Below the pieces are notes generated by a model. It was not told where the DNA came from and did not search any database. It saw nothing but the letters and a program-made list of their open reading frames with translations. The translations under genes were made by a program, and so were the position numbers. A stretch of 64,000 nucleotides of DNA from Hyphomicrobiaceae bacterium. Its GTDB lineage: Bacteria > Pseudomonadota > Alphaproteobacteria > Rhizobiales > Hyphomicrobiaceae. Positions within the stretch are counted from its first letter, which is position 1. Each line of letters opens with the position of its first letter. Below are positions 36,809-45,838 of this stretch, piece after piece. The stretch spans positions 108,613 through 172,612 of the forward strand of contig JAKFWF010000065.1 of the NCBI GenBank assembly GCA_021730785.1, written 5' to 3'.

Positions 36809-37284
36809 GGCCGTGTCCCCATGGCAGCCGCAGACGGTCGCAGCGCGATGAACTGAGTGGTGTCCCAGGTGAGCACAACCTCGCCGGCACCGTTGGTCAT
36901 TTCGAACAGCATGCGGCACAGGCCCACGCTGGGACGGGACGCCAGGGTGCGCTTTTCCGTGCAGGTGAAATGGCCGCTCAAGGCGTCGTCCGGGAACACG
37001 GGCTTTACGAAGCGGATCTCCTCCATGCCAGGCGAGCCGAGGGAGGCGGCATCGAGCAGGAAGCCGTCGCAGATGAGGCGCATGAGAATGGCGCAGGAAT
37101 GCCAGCCCGACGCGCACAGCCGGCCGACCATCGTGTGTTTGGCCGCCTCCTCGTCGAGGTGCAGCGGCTGGGGATCAAAGGCGCGTGCATAGGCCTTGAT
37201 GTCGGCCGTGGTCACGCGCGTGGTGCCAAGCTGCCGCTTCTCGCCGACGACGATGTCTTCGTAATGATAGCGCGGCGTGGGCAT
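36805..37284 (-). CDS. MaoC-like dehydratase, first of a pair
   Basis: 159 residues from the ATG at 37284. It parallels its partner: [32 protein letters not shown] and [12 protein letters not shown]. The same residues (Asp of FDPQ, His of LHLD) form the hydratase site. Both proteins keep the motif, so neither looks like a catalytically dead partner. It follows the VOC gene by 76 bases. Confidence 0.87.
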   Translation of the reverse strand: MPTPRYHYEDIVVGEKRQLGTTRVTTADIKAYARAFDPQPLHLDEEAAKHTMVGRLCASGWHSCAILMRLICDGFLLDAASLGSPGMEEIRFVKPVFPDDALSGHFTCTEKRTLASRPSVGLCRMLFEMTNGAGEVVLTWDTTQFIALRPSAAAMGTRP

Positions 37285-37360
37285 GGGACGTCTGCTCGCT
37301 GGTCGGCGCAACTGGGGGCTGAGCATTGCCACGGGGCGCCCGGGCAAATCAATCGGGCTG

Positions 37361-37792
37361 TCAGGGCAGTTCCGGCTGGCCGTTCTGGTCGAGCGGCAGA
37401 AATGGATTATAGGCGACTTCCCACAAGTGGCCATCGGGATCGGCGAAGTAGCCCGAATAGCCACCCCAGAATACCTTTTGCGCCGGCTTTTGCAGCGTCG
37501 CGCCGCAAGCTACCGCATGCGCGATCACGGTATCGACCTCCGCTTCCGAGCGGCAGTTGTGGGCAAGCGTCATGCCGGAAAATCCGGGCTCGCTATCGGC
37601 GACATGGGCATCCTCGGCAAGTGCTGCGCGCCCGTAGAGTGCCAGGACGATACCTCCCGCACGCAGGAACGTGATGCTGTCCTGCGAGGCCGACGACGCC
37701 ACAAATCCGAGCCGTTCATAGAACGTGCGCGCCCGCTTCATGTCGCTGATGCCGAGGGTGACGATCGAGATCCGTGGCTCCATCATGCTCAT
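37361..37792 (-). CDS. VOC (glyoxalase/bleomycin-resistance) family protein
   Basis: 143 residues. Two beta-alpha-beta-beta-beta modules are visible: SIVTLGISDMKRARTFYERLGF at the start and GYSGYFADPDGHLWEVAYNPF near the end, with the metal Glu in the last. The start codon overlaps the stop of the hydratase gene (ATGA). Members include glyoxalases, ring-cleavage dioxygenases and epimerases, and no specific activity can be given. Confidence 0.85.
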   Translation of the reverse strand: MSMMEPRISIVTLGISDMKRARTFYERLGFVASSASQDSITFLRAGGIVLALYGRAALAEDAHVADSEPGFSGMTLAHNCRSEAEVDTVIAHAVACGATLQKPAQKVFWGGYSGYFADPDGHLWEVAYNPFLPLDQNGQPELP

Positions 37793-38586
37793 GCGCCGGA
37801 CCACTTCGGATCGCGTTTTTCGATGAAGGCGCCAATGCCTTCGGCAGCGTCCCGCGCCAGCATGTTCTCGACCATGACGTTGGCGGCATAAGCATAGGCC
37901 TCGGCGACCGGCTGCTCGATCTGGCGGTAAAAGGCTGACTTGCCGATGGCGACCGTATGCGGCGACTTCGAGGCAATCAACCGTGCCATGGCTAGCGCCT
38001 CATCGTGCAATCTTGCCGCCGGCACCACGCGGTTGACGAGGCCGTGCGTCTTGGCATCCTCTGCAGACAGCAGCTCGCCAAGCAACAGCATTTCCATGGC
38101 CTGCTTGCGCGATACGTTGCGCGACAGCGCAACCATCGGCGTCGAGCAGAACAGGCCGATGTTGACGCCAGGAGTTGCGAACTTCGCAGCATCCGACGCC
38201 ACCGCCAGATCGCAGGTGGCGACCAACTGGCATCCGGCGGCCGTTGCCACACCTTGGACCGCGGCAATGAACGGCTTCGGCGATGCCATGATCGCCTGCA
38301 TCGTCTCGGCGCACTTGTCCATCGTGAGCTTGAAGAACGCGCGGCCACGGTCGGCATCGGCGCGCGCGGCCGTCAATTCTTTCAGGTCGTGGCCGGCGCA
38401 GAACGCAGGTCCATTGGCTGCCAGCACAACGGCATGCACGCTGCGATCCGCCGAAACGTCGGCGATGGCCCCTTGCAACGCTTGGAGCAGGCTGAGCGAC
38501 AGGCTGTTACGAGCAGCCTGTCGGTTGAGCGTGATGAGGGCAATGCCTGGTTCAGGGCGCGCAATCAGCAAGGGGACGAGTTCCAT
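37789..38586 (-). CDS. Enoyl-CoA hydratase, ECHDC3-like
   Basis: 265 residues from the ATG at 38586 (GGGGA upstream). Crotonase motifs FCAGHDLKEL and VQGVATAAGCQLVATCDLA are followed by FATPGVNIGLFCSTPMVALSR, a run typical of the ECHDC3 subgroup. A longer in-frame start would run through the CT-rich inverted repeat upstream and is unlikely. It heads a minus-strand cluster with VOC and two MaoC genes, suggesting a joint acyl-CoA pathway. The substrate is unknown. Confidence 0.85.
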   Translation of the reverse strand: MELVPLLIARPEPGIALITLNRQAARNSLSLSLLQALQGAIADVSADRSVHAVVLAANGPAFCAGHDLKELTAARADADRGRAFFKLTMDKCAETMQAIMASPKPFIAAVQGVATAAGCQLVATCDLAVASDAAKFATPGVNIGLFCSTPMVALSRNVSRKQAMEMLLLGELLSAEDAKTHGLVNRVVPAARLHDEALAMARLIASKSPHTVAIGKSAFYRQIEQPVAEAYAYAANVMVENMLARDAAEGIGAFIEKRDPKWSGA

Positions 38587-38647
38587 TTCAGTGTTCCCCG
38601 CGCGACGGTTCGTCCCTGGTAATGCTGCATCAATACTGGAGTTGCCT

Positions 38648-38673
38648 CTCCCCCGAAGGAGGGAGAGGGAGAG
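38648..38673. repeat. CT-rich inverted repeat
   Basis: CCTCTCCC and GGGAGAGG face each other across a short interior (about 38646-38668), continued by more GA-rich sequence. It lies between the hydratase start and the exported-protein stop. No T-tract follows. It may be an interspersed palindrome of a type common in Rhizobiales. Confidence 0.5.
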
Positions 38674-38725
38674 GGCCAGTGCAGCGCAGTCCAACAACCA
38701 ACCGTGAGGTTCGAAAAAAACAAAC

Positions 38726-39256
38726 CTACTGCAGCGCCTTTTCGATTTCCTTCTGGAACTTCTTCACCACCGCGACGTTCTCCTTGAACTGCAGCGGCGG
38801 CGTGGTCTTCAGCGCCTGATCCATTTCCTCGAGCATCTGCTTCTTGTCCTTCTCGGGGATCTTGTCATCCTTCTTGATCTCGTCCATCTCCTTCTTGATG
38901 GCCTCGATCGGATCGACATACTCGCCCGACTGCGGGTCAAGGCCCGCCATCACCATCGAAATGTTGGCCGCCGTGTCGTCGAGGTCGGCGAAGTTCGCAA
39001 ACCCGTTCCTGGTCGCGACGCCCTCGAGTTCGGCCTGCAGCTGTGCATCCGGCTTGTCACCGGCCGCCTGAAGCTTGGCCGCCATGGCTGCCAAATCCTT
39101 CTGGGCCGCGATGAAGCCTTGCACCGACTTGTCGCTGAGTTTTACCTGCTTGAAGTCGGTCGCCGATGCCTGGGCATGGGCTGGAGCAAGTGCCACGCCC
39201 ATGGCGACTGCCAAGGCGGCGATGGCCCCGATCGTGTGCTGTAACAAGCGCTTCAT
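38726..39256 (-). CDS. Exported Lys/Asp-rich protein of unknown function
   Basis: 176 residues from the ATG at 39256 with a strong GAGGAGG six bases upstream. A Sec signal peptide (RLLQHTIGAIAALAVAMGVALAPAHA) precedes a helical mature part rich in Lys, Asp, Glu and Ala, with IEAIKKEMDEIKKDDKIPEKDKKQ near 120. No catalytic motif is visible. Small periplasmic proteins of this composition are common in Rhizobiales and uncharacterised. It is divergent from the thioesterase gene. Confidence 0.72.
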   Translation of the reverse strand: MKRLLQHTIGAIAALAVAMGVALAPAHAQASATDFKQVKLSDKSVQGFIAAQKDLAAMAAKLQAAGDKPDAQLQAELEGVATRNGFANFADLDDTAANISMVMAGLDPQSGEYVDPIEAIKKEMDEIKKDDKIPEKDKKQMLEEMDQALKTTPPLQFKENVAVVKKFQKEIEKALQ

Positions 39257-39362
39257 CACATGCCTCCTCTTGGGTACCCGGACGTTGAGTTTTGCGTCCG
39301 GGCACGGCTAGACTAGAATCGCGATGCTCACAATCCAAACCACAAGTACGACGAGAATAAGA

Positions 39363-39827
39363 ATGTCGGTCACACGCAGTGTTTACCAGATGCGGCTCGG
39401 CCCTGCCCAAGTGGCAGCACTCGTCGAGGCACACTTCCCCCAAGTGCATGAAGGGTCGGGACGATTGGTGATCGAGGCATTCCAAGACGGCATCGCGCAC
39501 GTGCGCATGGGGCAAGATCCAGCCATGGTGCGACCCGGTGGCACAGTGTCGGGACCAGCGATGTTCAAGCTTGCCGATTTTTCCGTCTACGTGGCGATCC
39601 TCGGACACCTGGGCGAGGCTGGCCTGCAGGCGGTGACGACCAGCATGACGATGAATTTCCTCAGCCGGCCTGCGCCCGCCGACATCATCGCGCGGGCGCG
39701 ACTGATCAAGGTCGGCCGCCGCCTCGCCGTTGCCGATGTGGAATTATACGCCGACGGCCGCGCCGACATGGTCGCCCACACCACTGGAACTTACGCATTG
39801 CCGCCCGCGAACCTTAATGCGGTATGA
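39363..39827 (+). CDS. Hotdog-fold thioesterase (PaaI-like)
   Basis: 154 residues from the ATG at 39363; an earlier in-frame ATG at 39324 adds 13 residues, and neither has a strong ribosome site. The PaaI-type sequence VRPGGTVSGPAMFKLADFSVYVAILG and SMTMNFLSRPAPADI fits acyl-CoA thioesterases of the hotdog superfamily. In alphaproteobacteria such a gene often lies just before rplM-rpsI, as here. It is followed at once by an AT-stem hairpin. Confidence 0.82.
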   Translation: MSVTRSVYQMRLGPAQVAALVEAHFPQVHEGSGRLVIEAFQDGIAHVRMGQDPAMVRPGGTVSGPAMFKLADFSVYVAILGHLGEAGLQAVTTSMTMNFLSRPAPADIIARARLIKVGRRLAVADVELYADGRADMVAHTTGTYALPPANLNAV

Positions 39828-39853
39828 TATTACCACGTAGCGGTAATATTTTA
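39827..39853 (+). terminator. Hairpin after the thioesterase gene, likely terminator
   Basis: ATATTACC (39827-39834) and GGTAATAT (39842-39849) form an 8-bp stem with a 7-base loop followed by a short T run. It begins at the stop codon of the thioesterase gene. The stem is AT-rich, so strength is uncertain. Confidence 0.6.
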
Positions 39854-39932
39854 CCTCTTATGTTATCAATCTGAATTTGCTCGTGATTTTTCGGGTTCGT
39901 GCACCCAAATCATCGAATAGCTCACTTTGAAA

Positions 39933-39961
39933 TTGACATTCGTGGCAATCGGGACAATGAA
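39933..39961 (+). promoter_or_regulatory. Possible rplM-rpsI promoter
   Basis: A perfect TTGACA at 39933-39938 lies about 95 bases before the rplM ATG. The hexamer 17 bases on (AATGAA, 39956-39961) fits the -10 consensus poorly, so only the -35 element is convincing. CCTGGA/TCCAGG at about 39974-39988 could form a small leader hairpin. Confidence 0.35.
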
Positions 39962-40033
39962 CGCAGCCAACCGCCTGGATTGTCCAGGCGCGCCTGCACC
40001 AACACTCGCTCCAACACTGATGGATCAGCACCA

Positions 40034-40495
40034 ATGAAGACCTACGTCGCCAAGCCCGGCGAGGTGGACAAGAAGTGGCTCGTGATCGACGCCAACGGCC
40101 TCGTCGTTGGACGCCTCGCAGCCCTGATTGCCACCCGCCTCAAAGGCAAGCACAAGTCGATCTATACCCCGCACGTGGACTGCGGCGACAACGTCATCGT
40201 CGTCAATGCCGACAAGGTCGTGTTCACCGGCAAGAAGCACGAAGACAAGACCTATTACCACTACACCGGCTTCCCGGGCGGCATCAAAGAGAAGTCGCCG
40301 CGCATGATCCTCGAAGGCCGCTTCCCGGAGCGCGTGGTGGAGAAGGCAGTGGAACGCATGCTGGCCCGTGGCCCGCTGCAACGTCAGCTGATGCGCAATC
40401 TCAAGGTCTACAAGGGGCCAAACCATCCGCACGCAGCGCAGAACCCGGTGGCATTCGACGTCGCCAAGCTCAACTCCAAGAATGTGAGGGCCTGA
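40034..40495 (+). CDS. rplM: 50S ribosomal protein L13
   Basis: 153 residues from the ATG at 40034; the in-frame extension to 39899 is leader. [20 protein letters not shown] begins the protein. [27 protein letters not shown] and MLPRGPLGR-like [30 protein letters not shown] are L13 signatures. It is a large-subunit assembly protein. Only four bases separate it from rpsI, so the two are cotranscribed. Confidence 0.98.
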   Translation: MKTYVAKPGEVDKKWLVIDANGLVVGRLAALIATRLKGKHKSIYTPHVDCGDNVIVVNADKVVFTGKKHEDKTYYHYTGFPGGIKEKSPRMILEGRFPERVVEKAVERMLARGPLQRQLMRNLKVYKGPNHPHAAQNPVAFDVAKLNSKNVRA

Positions 40496-40499
40496 CGCG

Positions 40500-41000
40500 A
40501 TGGCCATTGAACCAAAGACCCTCGGCGATCTAGCCTCGCTCCGTCCTGCCGGCGGCGATGCCGCAGCCGTCGTCGCATCGGGCGCGCCCGTGCACGTCCA
40601 GAAGCTCGACAAGTTCGGTCGCGCCTATGCCACGGGCAAGCGCAAGAACGCGATCGCGCGCGTCTGGATCAAGCCCGGCGCCGGCCGCATCATCGTCAAC
40701 AAGAAGGACTTCGAGCAGTACTTTGCGCGCCCCGTCCTGCAGATGCTGTTGAAGCAGCCACTCAATGCGGCAAGCCGGTCGACCCAGTACGACATCAACG
40801 TGACGGTGGTCGGCGGCGGCCTCTCGGGCCAGGCCGGTGCCGTGCGCCACGGCATTTCGAAGGCACTCACATACTTCGAGCCCGACCTGCGCCCGGTCCT
40901 CAAGAAGGGGGGCTTCTTGACGCGCGACAGCCGCGTCGTCGAGCGCAAGAAGTACGGCAAAATGAAAGCCCGCCGCAGCTTCCAATTCTCGAAGCGCTGA
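40500..41000 (+). CDS. rpsI: 30S ribosomal protein S9
   Basis: 166 residues, longer than the roughly 130 of E. coli because of an N-terminal Ala-rich extension (to about residue 38) usual in alphaproteobacteria. [20 protein letters not shown] starts the core, and the protein ends with the tRNA-contacting RRSFQFSKR. It starts four bases after rplM and is followed by a good terminator. Confidence 0.98.
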   Translation: MAIEPKTLGDLASLRPAGGDAAAVVASGAPVHVQKLDKFGRAYATGKRKNAIARVWIKPGAGRIIVNKKDFEQYFARPVLQMLLKQPLNAASRSTQYDINVTVVGGGLSGQAGAVRHGISKALTYFEPDLRPVLKKGGFLTRDSRVVERKKYGKMKARRSFQFSKR

Positions 41001-41030
41001 TCATCAACGCCCGTCTTGCATCGAGCCGTC

Positions 41031-41064
41031 AACAGCCCGCAAACTTTGCGGGCTGTTGCATTTT
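41031..41064 (+). terminator. Rho-independent terminator of rplM-rpsI
   Basis: AACAGCCCGC (41031-41040) pairs with GCGGGCTGTT (41048-41057), and the A/T bases next to the loop could extend the stem to 13 bp. GCATTTT follows. It lies 30 bases after the rpsI stop. Confidence 0.88.
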
Positions 41065-41109
41065 CAGAAACTCGCCCCATCTCCCCGAAACGGGAATTTA
41101 AACTGGGGG

Positions 41110-41832
41110 ATGATCGTGCAAGCACTGTTGAGCGAATTTGCCAGCATCGCGACGGCCGGCTGGTGGCAGCAAAATTGGACGGCACTCATTAACGTGCTGC
41201 TGATCGATCTCGTTCTGGCCGGCGACAACGCGATCGTCGTCGGGCTGGCGGCTTCCCGCGTCGCCCCGGAGGTCAGGGCGAAGGTCATTTTCTGGGGCAT
41301 CGCCGGCGCGGTCATCCTGCGCATCCTGTTTGCCGGCGTCACCAACCAACTGCTGCAGATCGTCGGCCTGACGCTGGCCGGCGGCCTGCTGCTGCTGTGG
41401 ATCTGCTGGAAAATGTACCGCCAGATCAAGGAGGGCGCCCATGACCCAGATGTGCCGGCACTATCGACAGTGACGGCCGCAGCGGTCGCAGCCCCTCTCT
41501 CGTTCAACGCCGCCATCGGCCCGATCATCGTCGCCGATGTATCGATGTCTCTCGACAACGTGTTGGCGGTTGCGGGTGCGGCCGGCAAGAGCACCGCTGT
41601 ACTGGTCATCGGCCTTGGCGTTGCCGTCGTCTTGATGGCGGTTGCCTCGCATTACATCGCGAAACTGCTGGTGAAGTACCCGTGGATCACCTGGATCGGC
41701 CTCCTGATCATCCTCTATGTTTCCCTCGACATGATCTACGATGGCAGTCACGAAGTGGCCTGCAAGGGCTATGGTTTCGGCTGCCAGGCGGATTTCCTGG
41801 GTTGGCTGAGGTCGGCAGTCCTGCGTAGATAG
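41110..41832 (+). CDS. TerC/YjbE-family integral membrane protein
   Basis: 240 residues and seven or so membrane helices. NVLLIDLVLAGDNAIVVGLAAS and PIIVADVSMSLDNVLAVAGAAG are the paired acidic (GDNA, LDNV) motifs of the TerC family, implicated in manganese export and metalation of secreted enzymes. The ATG at 41110 lies within a GGGGG-ATG context, and a GTG at 41116 is better spaced from the G-run, so the first two residues are uncertain. It is 30 bases before the Nudix gene. Confidence 0.88.
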   Translation: MIVQALLSEFASIATAGWWQQNWTALINVLLIDLVLAGDNAIVVGLAASRVAPEVRAKVIFWGIAGAVILRILFAGVTNQLLQIVGLTLAGGLLLLWICWKMYRQIKEGAHDPDVPALSTVTAAAVAAPLSFNAAIGPIIVADVSMSLDNVLAVAGAAGKSTAVLVIGLGVAVVLMAVASHYIAKLLVKYPWITWIGLLIILYVSLDMIYDGSHEVACKGYGFGCQADFLGWLRSAVLRR

Positions 41833-41862
41833 GGCGACCCTGCCACCGATGGATGATGAGCA

Positions 41863-42612
41863 ATGAGTGCCGGCGAGGCGAATGAACCCAGGCAACCGGC
41901 TCCTCCCGGCCCTGCAACAAAGACGTTGCGCCCGCGCGACGCATCGACCTTGATCATCGTCGACCGCACCGCCGACCCGCCGCGCGTGCTGATGGGCCGG
42001 CGCCGCATGGAACAGGCGTTCATGCCGGGCAAGTACGTGTTTCCCGGCGGGCGGGTCGACAAGTCCGACCGGTTGATGCCGAGCGCCGATGAGCTTGCCG
42101 CAGCCGATGCCGCCAAGCTGATGCTCGCCATGAAGGGCGGTGCGTCACCGGGCCGCGCCCGTGCGCTCGCCCTCGCCGCCATCCGCGAGACCTTCGAGGA
42201 GGCGGGCCTGGTGATCGGCACGGCAATCGAACCGGCGGCAGTGACCAAGGCGGTGCCGGGCTGGACGGACTTCGTGGCGCATGGCTACCTGCCGCGCCTC
42301 AGCGCGCTGACGTTCTTTGCCCGCGCCATCACCCCGCCCGGCCGGTCACGCCGTTACGACACGCGCTTTTTCTGTACCGACGCCAGCGCCATCAGCCATC
42401 GCAGCGACACCAGCGACGGCGAACTTTCGGGCCTGCACTGGCTCACGCTGGAAGACGCACGCGATCTCGATCTGCCGACCATCACGCGCGTCATCCTCGA
42501 GGATTTGGGAGATCGCCTGCGTCTTAATCAGTACTCTGACACTAAAGCGCACGTCCCTTTCTATCACCAGAAGAATGGTAGTTTTCGCCGCGACATGCTG
42601 GCGCTACTGTGA
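41863..42612 (+). CDS. Nudix hydrolase
   Basis: 249 residues. A disordered Pro-rich N terminus precedes the Nudix fold. The box is split: YVFPGGRVDKSD supplies the Gly, and AALAAIRETFEEAGLVIG the REXXEEXGU part after a long insertion (about residues 68-105) instead of the usual spacing. This split form is known in the family related to mitochondrial NUDT19 (coenzyme A or acyl-CoA diphosphatase). Substrate is not proved here. Confidence 0.85.
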   Translation: MSAGEANEPRQPAPPGPATKTLRPRDASTLIIVDRTADPPRVLMGRRRMEQAFMPGKYVFPGGRVDKSDRLMPSADELAAADAAKLMLAMKGGASPGRARALALAAIRETFEEAGLVIGTAIEPAAVTKAVPGWTDFVAHGYLPRLSALTFFARAITPPGRSRRYDTRFFCTDASAISHRSDTSDGELSGLHWLTLEDARDLDLPTITRVILEDLGDRLRLNQYSDTKAHVPFYHQKNGSFRRDMLALL

Positions 42613-42642
42613 GGGGAAATCAGATTGATACGAACCCTAACC

Positions 42643-42670
42643 TTGACAGCATGGCCGTGCGAGGTATGGT
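42643..42670 (+). promoter_or_regulatory. Predicted rpmG promoter
   Basis: A perfect TTGACA (42643-42648) and TATGGT (42665-42670) are separated by 16 bases, about 50 bases before the rpmG ATG. TATGGT-like -10 elements are plausible for strongly expressed alphaproteobacterial genes. Confidence 0.6.
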
Positions 42671-42718
42671 GCGCCCTCAAGTTCATCGCGCTCAAAGCGC
42701 GCACAGAAAGCGACTGCA

Positions 42719-42886
42719 ATGGCCAAGCCCGTCACCCAGAAAATCAAACTGCTGTCGACAGCAGGGACGGGGTTCTTTTACGTGACGAAGAAGAACCCGC
42801 GCACGTCCACGGAAAAGATCGCATTTAAGAAGTACGACCCCGTTGCCCGTAAGCATGTGGAGTTCAAGGAAACGAAGATCAAGTGA
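42719..42886 (+). CDS. rpmG: 50S ribosomal protein L33
   Basis: A 55-residue frame: [20 protein letters not shown] begins it, [19 protein letters not shown] and [10 protein letters not shown] follow, then TGA at 42884-42886. This matches bacterial L33 of the type without the CXXC zinc motif. It stands alone, as is usual in alphaproteobacteria, with its own promoter candidate. Confidence 0.97.
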   Translation: MAKPVTQKIKLLSTAGTGFFYVTKKNPRTSTEKIAFKKYDPVARKHVEFKETKIK

Positions 42887-43526
42887 TTCGGCGATGATTG
42901 ATTTTTGAAATTTGCGCACTGACGAATTGGCATAATTTATTTCTGACAGACACCCCCCTGATCGGCAGATCTGACAGTGCTCAAATAAATCCGGCTGCCT
43001 TGCAAGGCAGCCATGGTGCAGCAACTTGTTTGAAGGCCTTGGCTTAGGCGCCTGGGTCGAGGCCGTAGCTCGCTCGGTAGCGGGGTAAAATGTCCGAGTA
43101 AGCCACGGCCTCTGACCTCGTAACCTCACGACACACTGAAGAGGGCGTCAGTGTATCGTTTGGTGGCAACCCGTCGAACAAAAGCCTTTCGACCTTGGTT
43201 CAGCGGGTTCGTAGCTCAGCGCCAGGGTGATGCGGTTCACGTCCGGAACTATGCGAGCCACGACGATAATCGAACACATGGACAGCGCCAAATTAGGGCG
43301 CCCGTGCTCACGCATTCGAATTCTATTTATTGCAGGACTGTTGTGCACAGACCCGATGTGGCCGGATGGTGGCAGAATGGCGGCGTTCTGGCAAGGTGCC
43401 TGAAAGCCATGCAAAGCAAGAAGGCACGGCTGTATGAATATGCTGCAATGCGTCAAATCCCGACAACGCGGTCGAATTGATTAAACCGCTGCACATCATC
43501 CACAGAAAACGAACTCACCTGCGCTA
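42887..43526. other. 640-bp intergenic region with a 20-bp palindrome, possible small RNA
   Basis: Between rpmG and pleD. GGCTGCCTTGCAAGGCAGCC at 42993-43012 is a perfect palindrome, and a second hairpin-rich segment (43032-43065) lies close by. Frames on both strands of 100 or so codons look non-coding, with stop-rich alternatives and no motif. No known RNA family was recognised. Confidence 0.45.
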
Positions 43527-44897
43527 TTATGCCGCATTTGCGACCACTCGGTTGCGGCCATCTCGCTTCGCTGCATAGAGCGCTGTGTCCGCTCTTTTGA
43601 ACAGTGTTTCTGGCGTATCCGCTGAACTCTCGATCATCGACAGCCCTACGCTTGTCGTGATCGACAGCATGGTCGTCGAATTCACTCGGAACGGTTCCGC
43701 GGCGATGCAGGCTCGCAGACGCTCGGCAACCTGATAGGCCCGCTCCAAGGCGGTGTCCGGCATGATCGTGACGAATTCTTCGCCACCAAACCGGCAGGCG
43801 AGATCCACACCGCGAGTATTGCGGCGAAAGCGATTGGCGAATTCGCGCAACACGTGGTCGCCCGCATCGTGGCCGTAGGTATCGTTGATGCGCTTGAAGT
43901 GGTCGATGTCGGCAACCAGCACCGACAGGGGTCGGCCCGCTGAAACACTCTCGGTCACCAGTGTCCTTAGGTGGCCTTCCATATATCTGCGATTGTGCAG
44001 ACCGGTCAGCGCGTCGGTAATGGCGAATTCGACGCTTTCCTCGAGCCGTGTGCGCAGCAGATCGGCGTGGCGCTTGCGTTTGATCTGGGTCTTGACGCGC
44101 GCCAGCATCTCGTGCCGGTCGATCGGACGCACCAAGTAGTCGTTGACCCCCATGTCCAGTCCGCGCAGCAGCCGCGCCTCGTCGCCAGGATCCACCATGA
44201 CGATGATCGGCATATGCCGCGTACGGTCGAGCGAACGTACTTGGCTGCACAAGCGCAAGCCATCAGCACTGGCCAGACTGAGCGAGACCATCAGCAGGTC
44301 GAAATTGTGCTCGGCCACCCGCATCAAAGCTGCCTGGATATCGGTATCGACGAACACATCGTGCACCGAGGCCATCGCCTGCATGGTGCGCGCCGCCGAC
44401 CGCTTATGGTCGTCGACCAGCAGGATGCGGCCGCTCTCGCCGCGCATGGCGCGCGTGATGGCAACCGAGTCCGGCAATCCCATCTGCTCGGTGGTCGCCG
44501 CCCGCATCAGCATTTCGTCATTGAGCACCTTGAGGCGCGCCAGATTTTTTACCCGCGTGATCAGCGCGATATCATCGACCGGCTTCGACAGGAAATCGTC
44601 GGCGCCAGCCTCCAAGCCCTGGATCCGGTCCGAGGTCTGATCGAGCGCCGTCACCATGATTACCGGCACGTGCTGCGTCGCCTTGCTGGCCTTGATCCGG
44701 CGGCAGGCCTCGAAGCCGTCCATGCCCGGCATCATGACGTCGAGGAGGATCACGTCGACGCGCTCGCGGGCGCAGATCTCAAGTGCGGCTTCACCGCTCG
44801 TCGCCGTCAACACTTCGAAGTATTCAGCGACCAGCCGCGCTTCCAGCAACTTGATGTTGGCCAATATGTCATCGACGACGAGAACCCGGGCAGTCAT
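43527..44897 (-). CDS. pleD: Response regulator/diguanylate cyclase PleD
   Basis: 456 residues: a receiver domain with phospho-Asp in VILLDVMMPGMDGFEAC, a second receiver-like adaptor domain (about 155-275) lacking the usual acidic pair, and a GGDEF domain with the catalytic GGEEF. RGVD, five residues before it, is the RxxD inhibitory site for c-di-GMP. This is the PleD layout of Caulobacter, where it makes c-di-GMP during polar development. It follows divK by 45 bases on the same strand, the conserved divK-pleD order. Confidence 0.95.
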   Translation of the reverse strand: MTARVLVVDDILANIKLLEARLVAEYFEVLTATSGEAALEICARERVDVILLDVMMPGMDGFEACRRIKASKATQHVPVIMVTALDQTSDRIQGLEAGADDFLSKPVDDIALITRVKNLARLKVLNDEMLMRAATTEQMGLPDSVAITRAMRGESGRILLVDDHKRSAARTMQAMASVHDVFVDTDIQAALMRVAEHNFDLLMVSLSLASADGLRLCSQVRSLDRTRHMPIIVMVDPGDEARLLRGLDMGVNDYLVRPIDRHEMLARVKTQIKRKRHADLLRTRLEESVEFAITDALTGLHNRRYMEGHLRTLVTESVSAGRPLSVLVADIDHFKRINDTYGHDAGDHVLREFANRFRRNTRGVDLACRFGGEEFVTIMPDTALERAYQVAERLRACIAAEPFRVNSTTMLSITTSVGLSMIESSADTPETLFKRADTALYAAKRDGRNRVVANAA

Positions 44898-44942
44898 TTC
44901 GCACCTTGATTTGCAGTGAGCATTGGAAACTGGCGCCGTCGG

Positions 44943-45371
44943 TCACGCGTCGCCGATGAACTTGCGCACGGTTGCCAGGAAGCTCATCACCGAGATCGGC
45001 TTTGAGATATAGGCTTCGCATCCCCCGCCGCGGATCCGTTCCTCGTCGCCCTTCATGGCAAACGCCGTGACGGCGATCACCGGGATATCGCGCAGATCGT
45101 CGTCGTCCTTCAGCCAGCGCGTGACAACGAGGCCGGAGTCCTCGGGCAGTTGGATGTCCATCAGGATCAGGTTGGGGCGGTGCGTCCGCGCGAGACCAAG
45201 CGCTTCGCGGCCGTTGCGCGTCTGCAAGGTTGCATAGCCATGGGCATCGAGCAGATCGTGGAAGAGCTTCATATTGAGCTCGTTGTCCTCGACGATCATG
45301 ACGGTCTTGCGCGCCCGCACGGCGTTGCCGTCGGGTCGCTCGAATGTCTTGGCGCGCTCCAGGAAAGTCAT
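44943..45371 (-). CDS. divK: Single-domain response regulator DivK
   Basis: 142 residues from the ATG at 45371 with AAGG upstream. [22 protein letters not shown] is the DivK hallmark, [16 protein letters not shown] holds the phospho-Asp and [17 protein letters not shown] the switch. About 20 extra residues precede the receiver, so an internal start is possible. DivK controls CtrA through DivJ/PleC-type kinases and CckA signalling. It lies before pleD and is divergent from the DUF3572 gene. Confidence 0.94.
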   Translation of the reverse strand: MTFLERAKTFERPDGNAVRARKTVMIVEDNELNMKLFHDLLDAHGYATLQTRNGREALGLARTHRPNLILMDIQLPEDSGLVVTRWLKDDDDLRDIPVIAVTAFAMKGDEERIRGGGCEAYISKPISVMSFLATVRKFIGDA

Positions 45372-45536
45372 GGCTGAGCCTTGCCGTTCCGACCGTTGTC
45401 TGCCCCAGTCCTGCATGCACCGATTCTGGAGCCCTGCTAGCGTCGCACTGTGCAGGACGAGCCGTAACAAACGGATTAAGATTGTGCACAAGCTCGTGCC
45501 TTGACGCGCGTTTCCCACCGAAATGAGAGATGAGCG

Positions 45537-45827
45537 ATGTTCAAAAAGCTGAAACCAAAGGCACTCGACCGGGACGGCGCGGAGGAAATCGGCGTGCAGG
45601 CCTTGACCTTCCTCGCCGCCGACGACACCCGTCTGGCACGGTTCTTGAGCCTGACCGGCATCGCACCCGGCGATCTGATCGCCGGGGCTCGGGAAGCGGC
45701 CATGCTGGCGGCAGTTCTTGAACATCTGAGCAGCGATGAATCCTCGCTATTGATGTTCTGCGCCGAACAGAGCATACCGCCCGAGCATGTGGCGGCTGCC
45801 CTGGCGCTATTCGAAAAGGCCATGTGA
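45537..45827 (+). CDS. DUF3572-family protein
   Basis: 96 residues, mostly helical and acidic, with [29 protein letters not shown] near the start and [21 protein letters not shown] at the end. This matches DUF3572, a small family found next to divK in alphaproteobacteria. The function is unknown. Divergent position and conserved neighbourhood suggest a cell-cycle link, which is inference. Confidence 0.85.
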   Translation: MFKKLKPKALDRDGAEEIGVQALTFLAADDTRLARFLSLTGIAPGDLIAGAREAAMLAAVLEHLSSDESSLLMFCAEQSIPPEHVAAALALFEKAM

Positions 45828-45838
45828 CGGGGCGCTGG

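Noticed and set aside
36809..36890. A single 585-residue protein joining LeuB to upstream sequence
   Set aside because: The upstream part is out-of-frame reading of the MaoC gene. The family start [13 protein letters not shown] at 36248 has its own ribosome site.
43060..43260. tRNA-like sequences (TAGCTCGCTCGGTAG and GTAGCTCAGCGCCAGG)
   Set aside because: They resemble D-arm sequences, but no complete cloverleaf with acceptor stem, anticodon loop and T-arm could be drawn.
45455..45485. CtrA box before divK
   Set aside because: TTAATCCGTTTGTTAC has one good half-site only; the second half does not match at the required seven-base spacing.
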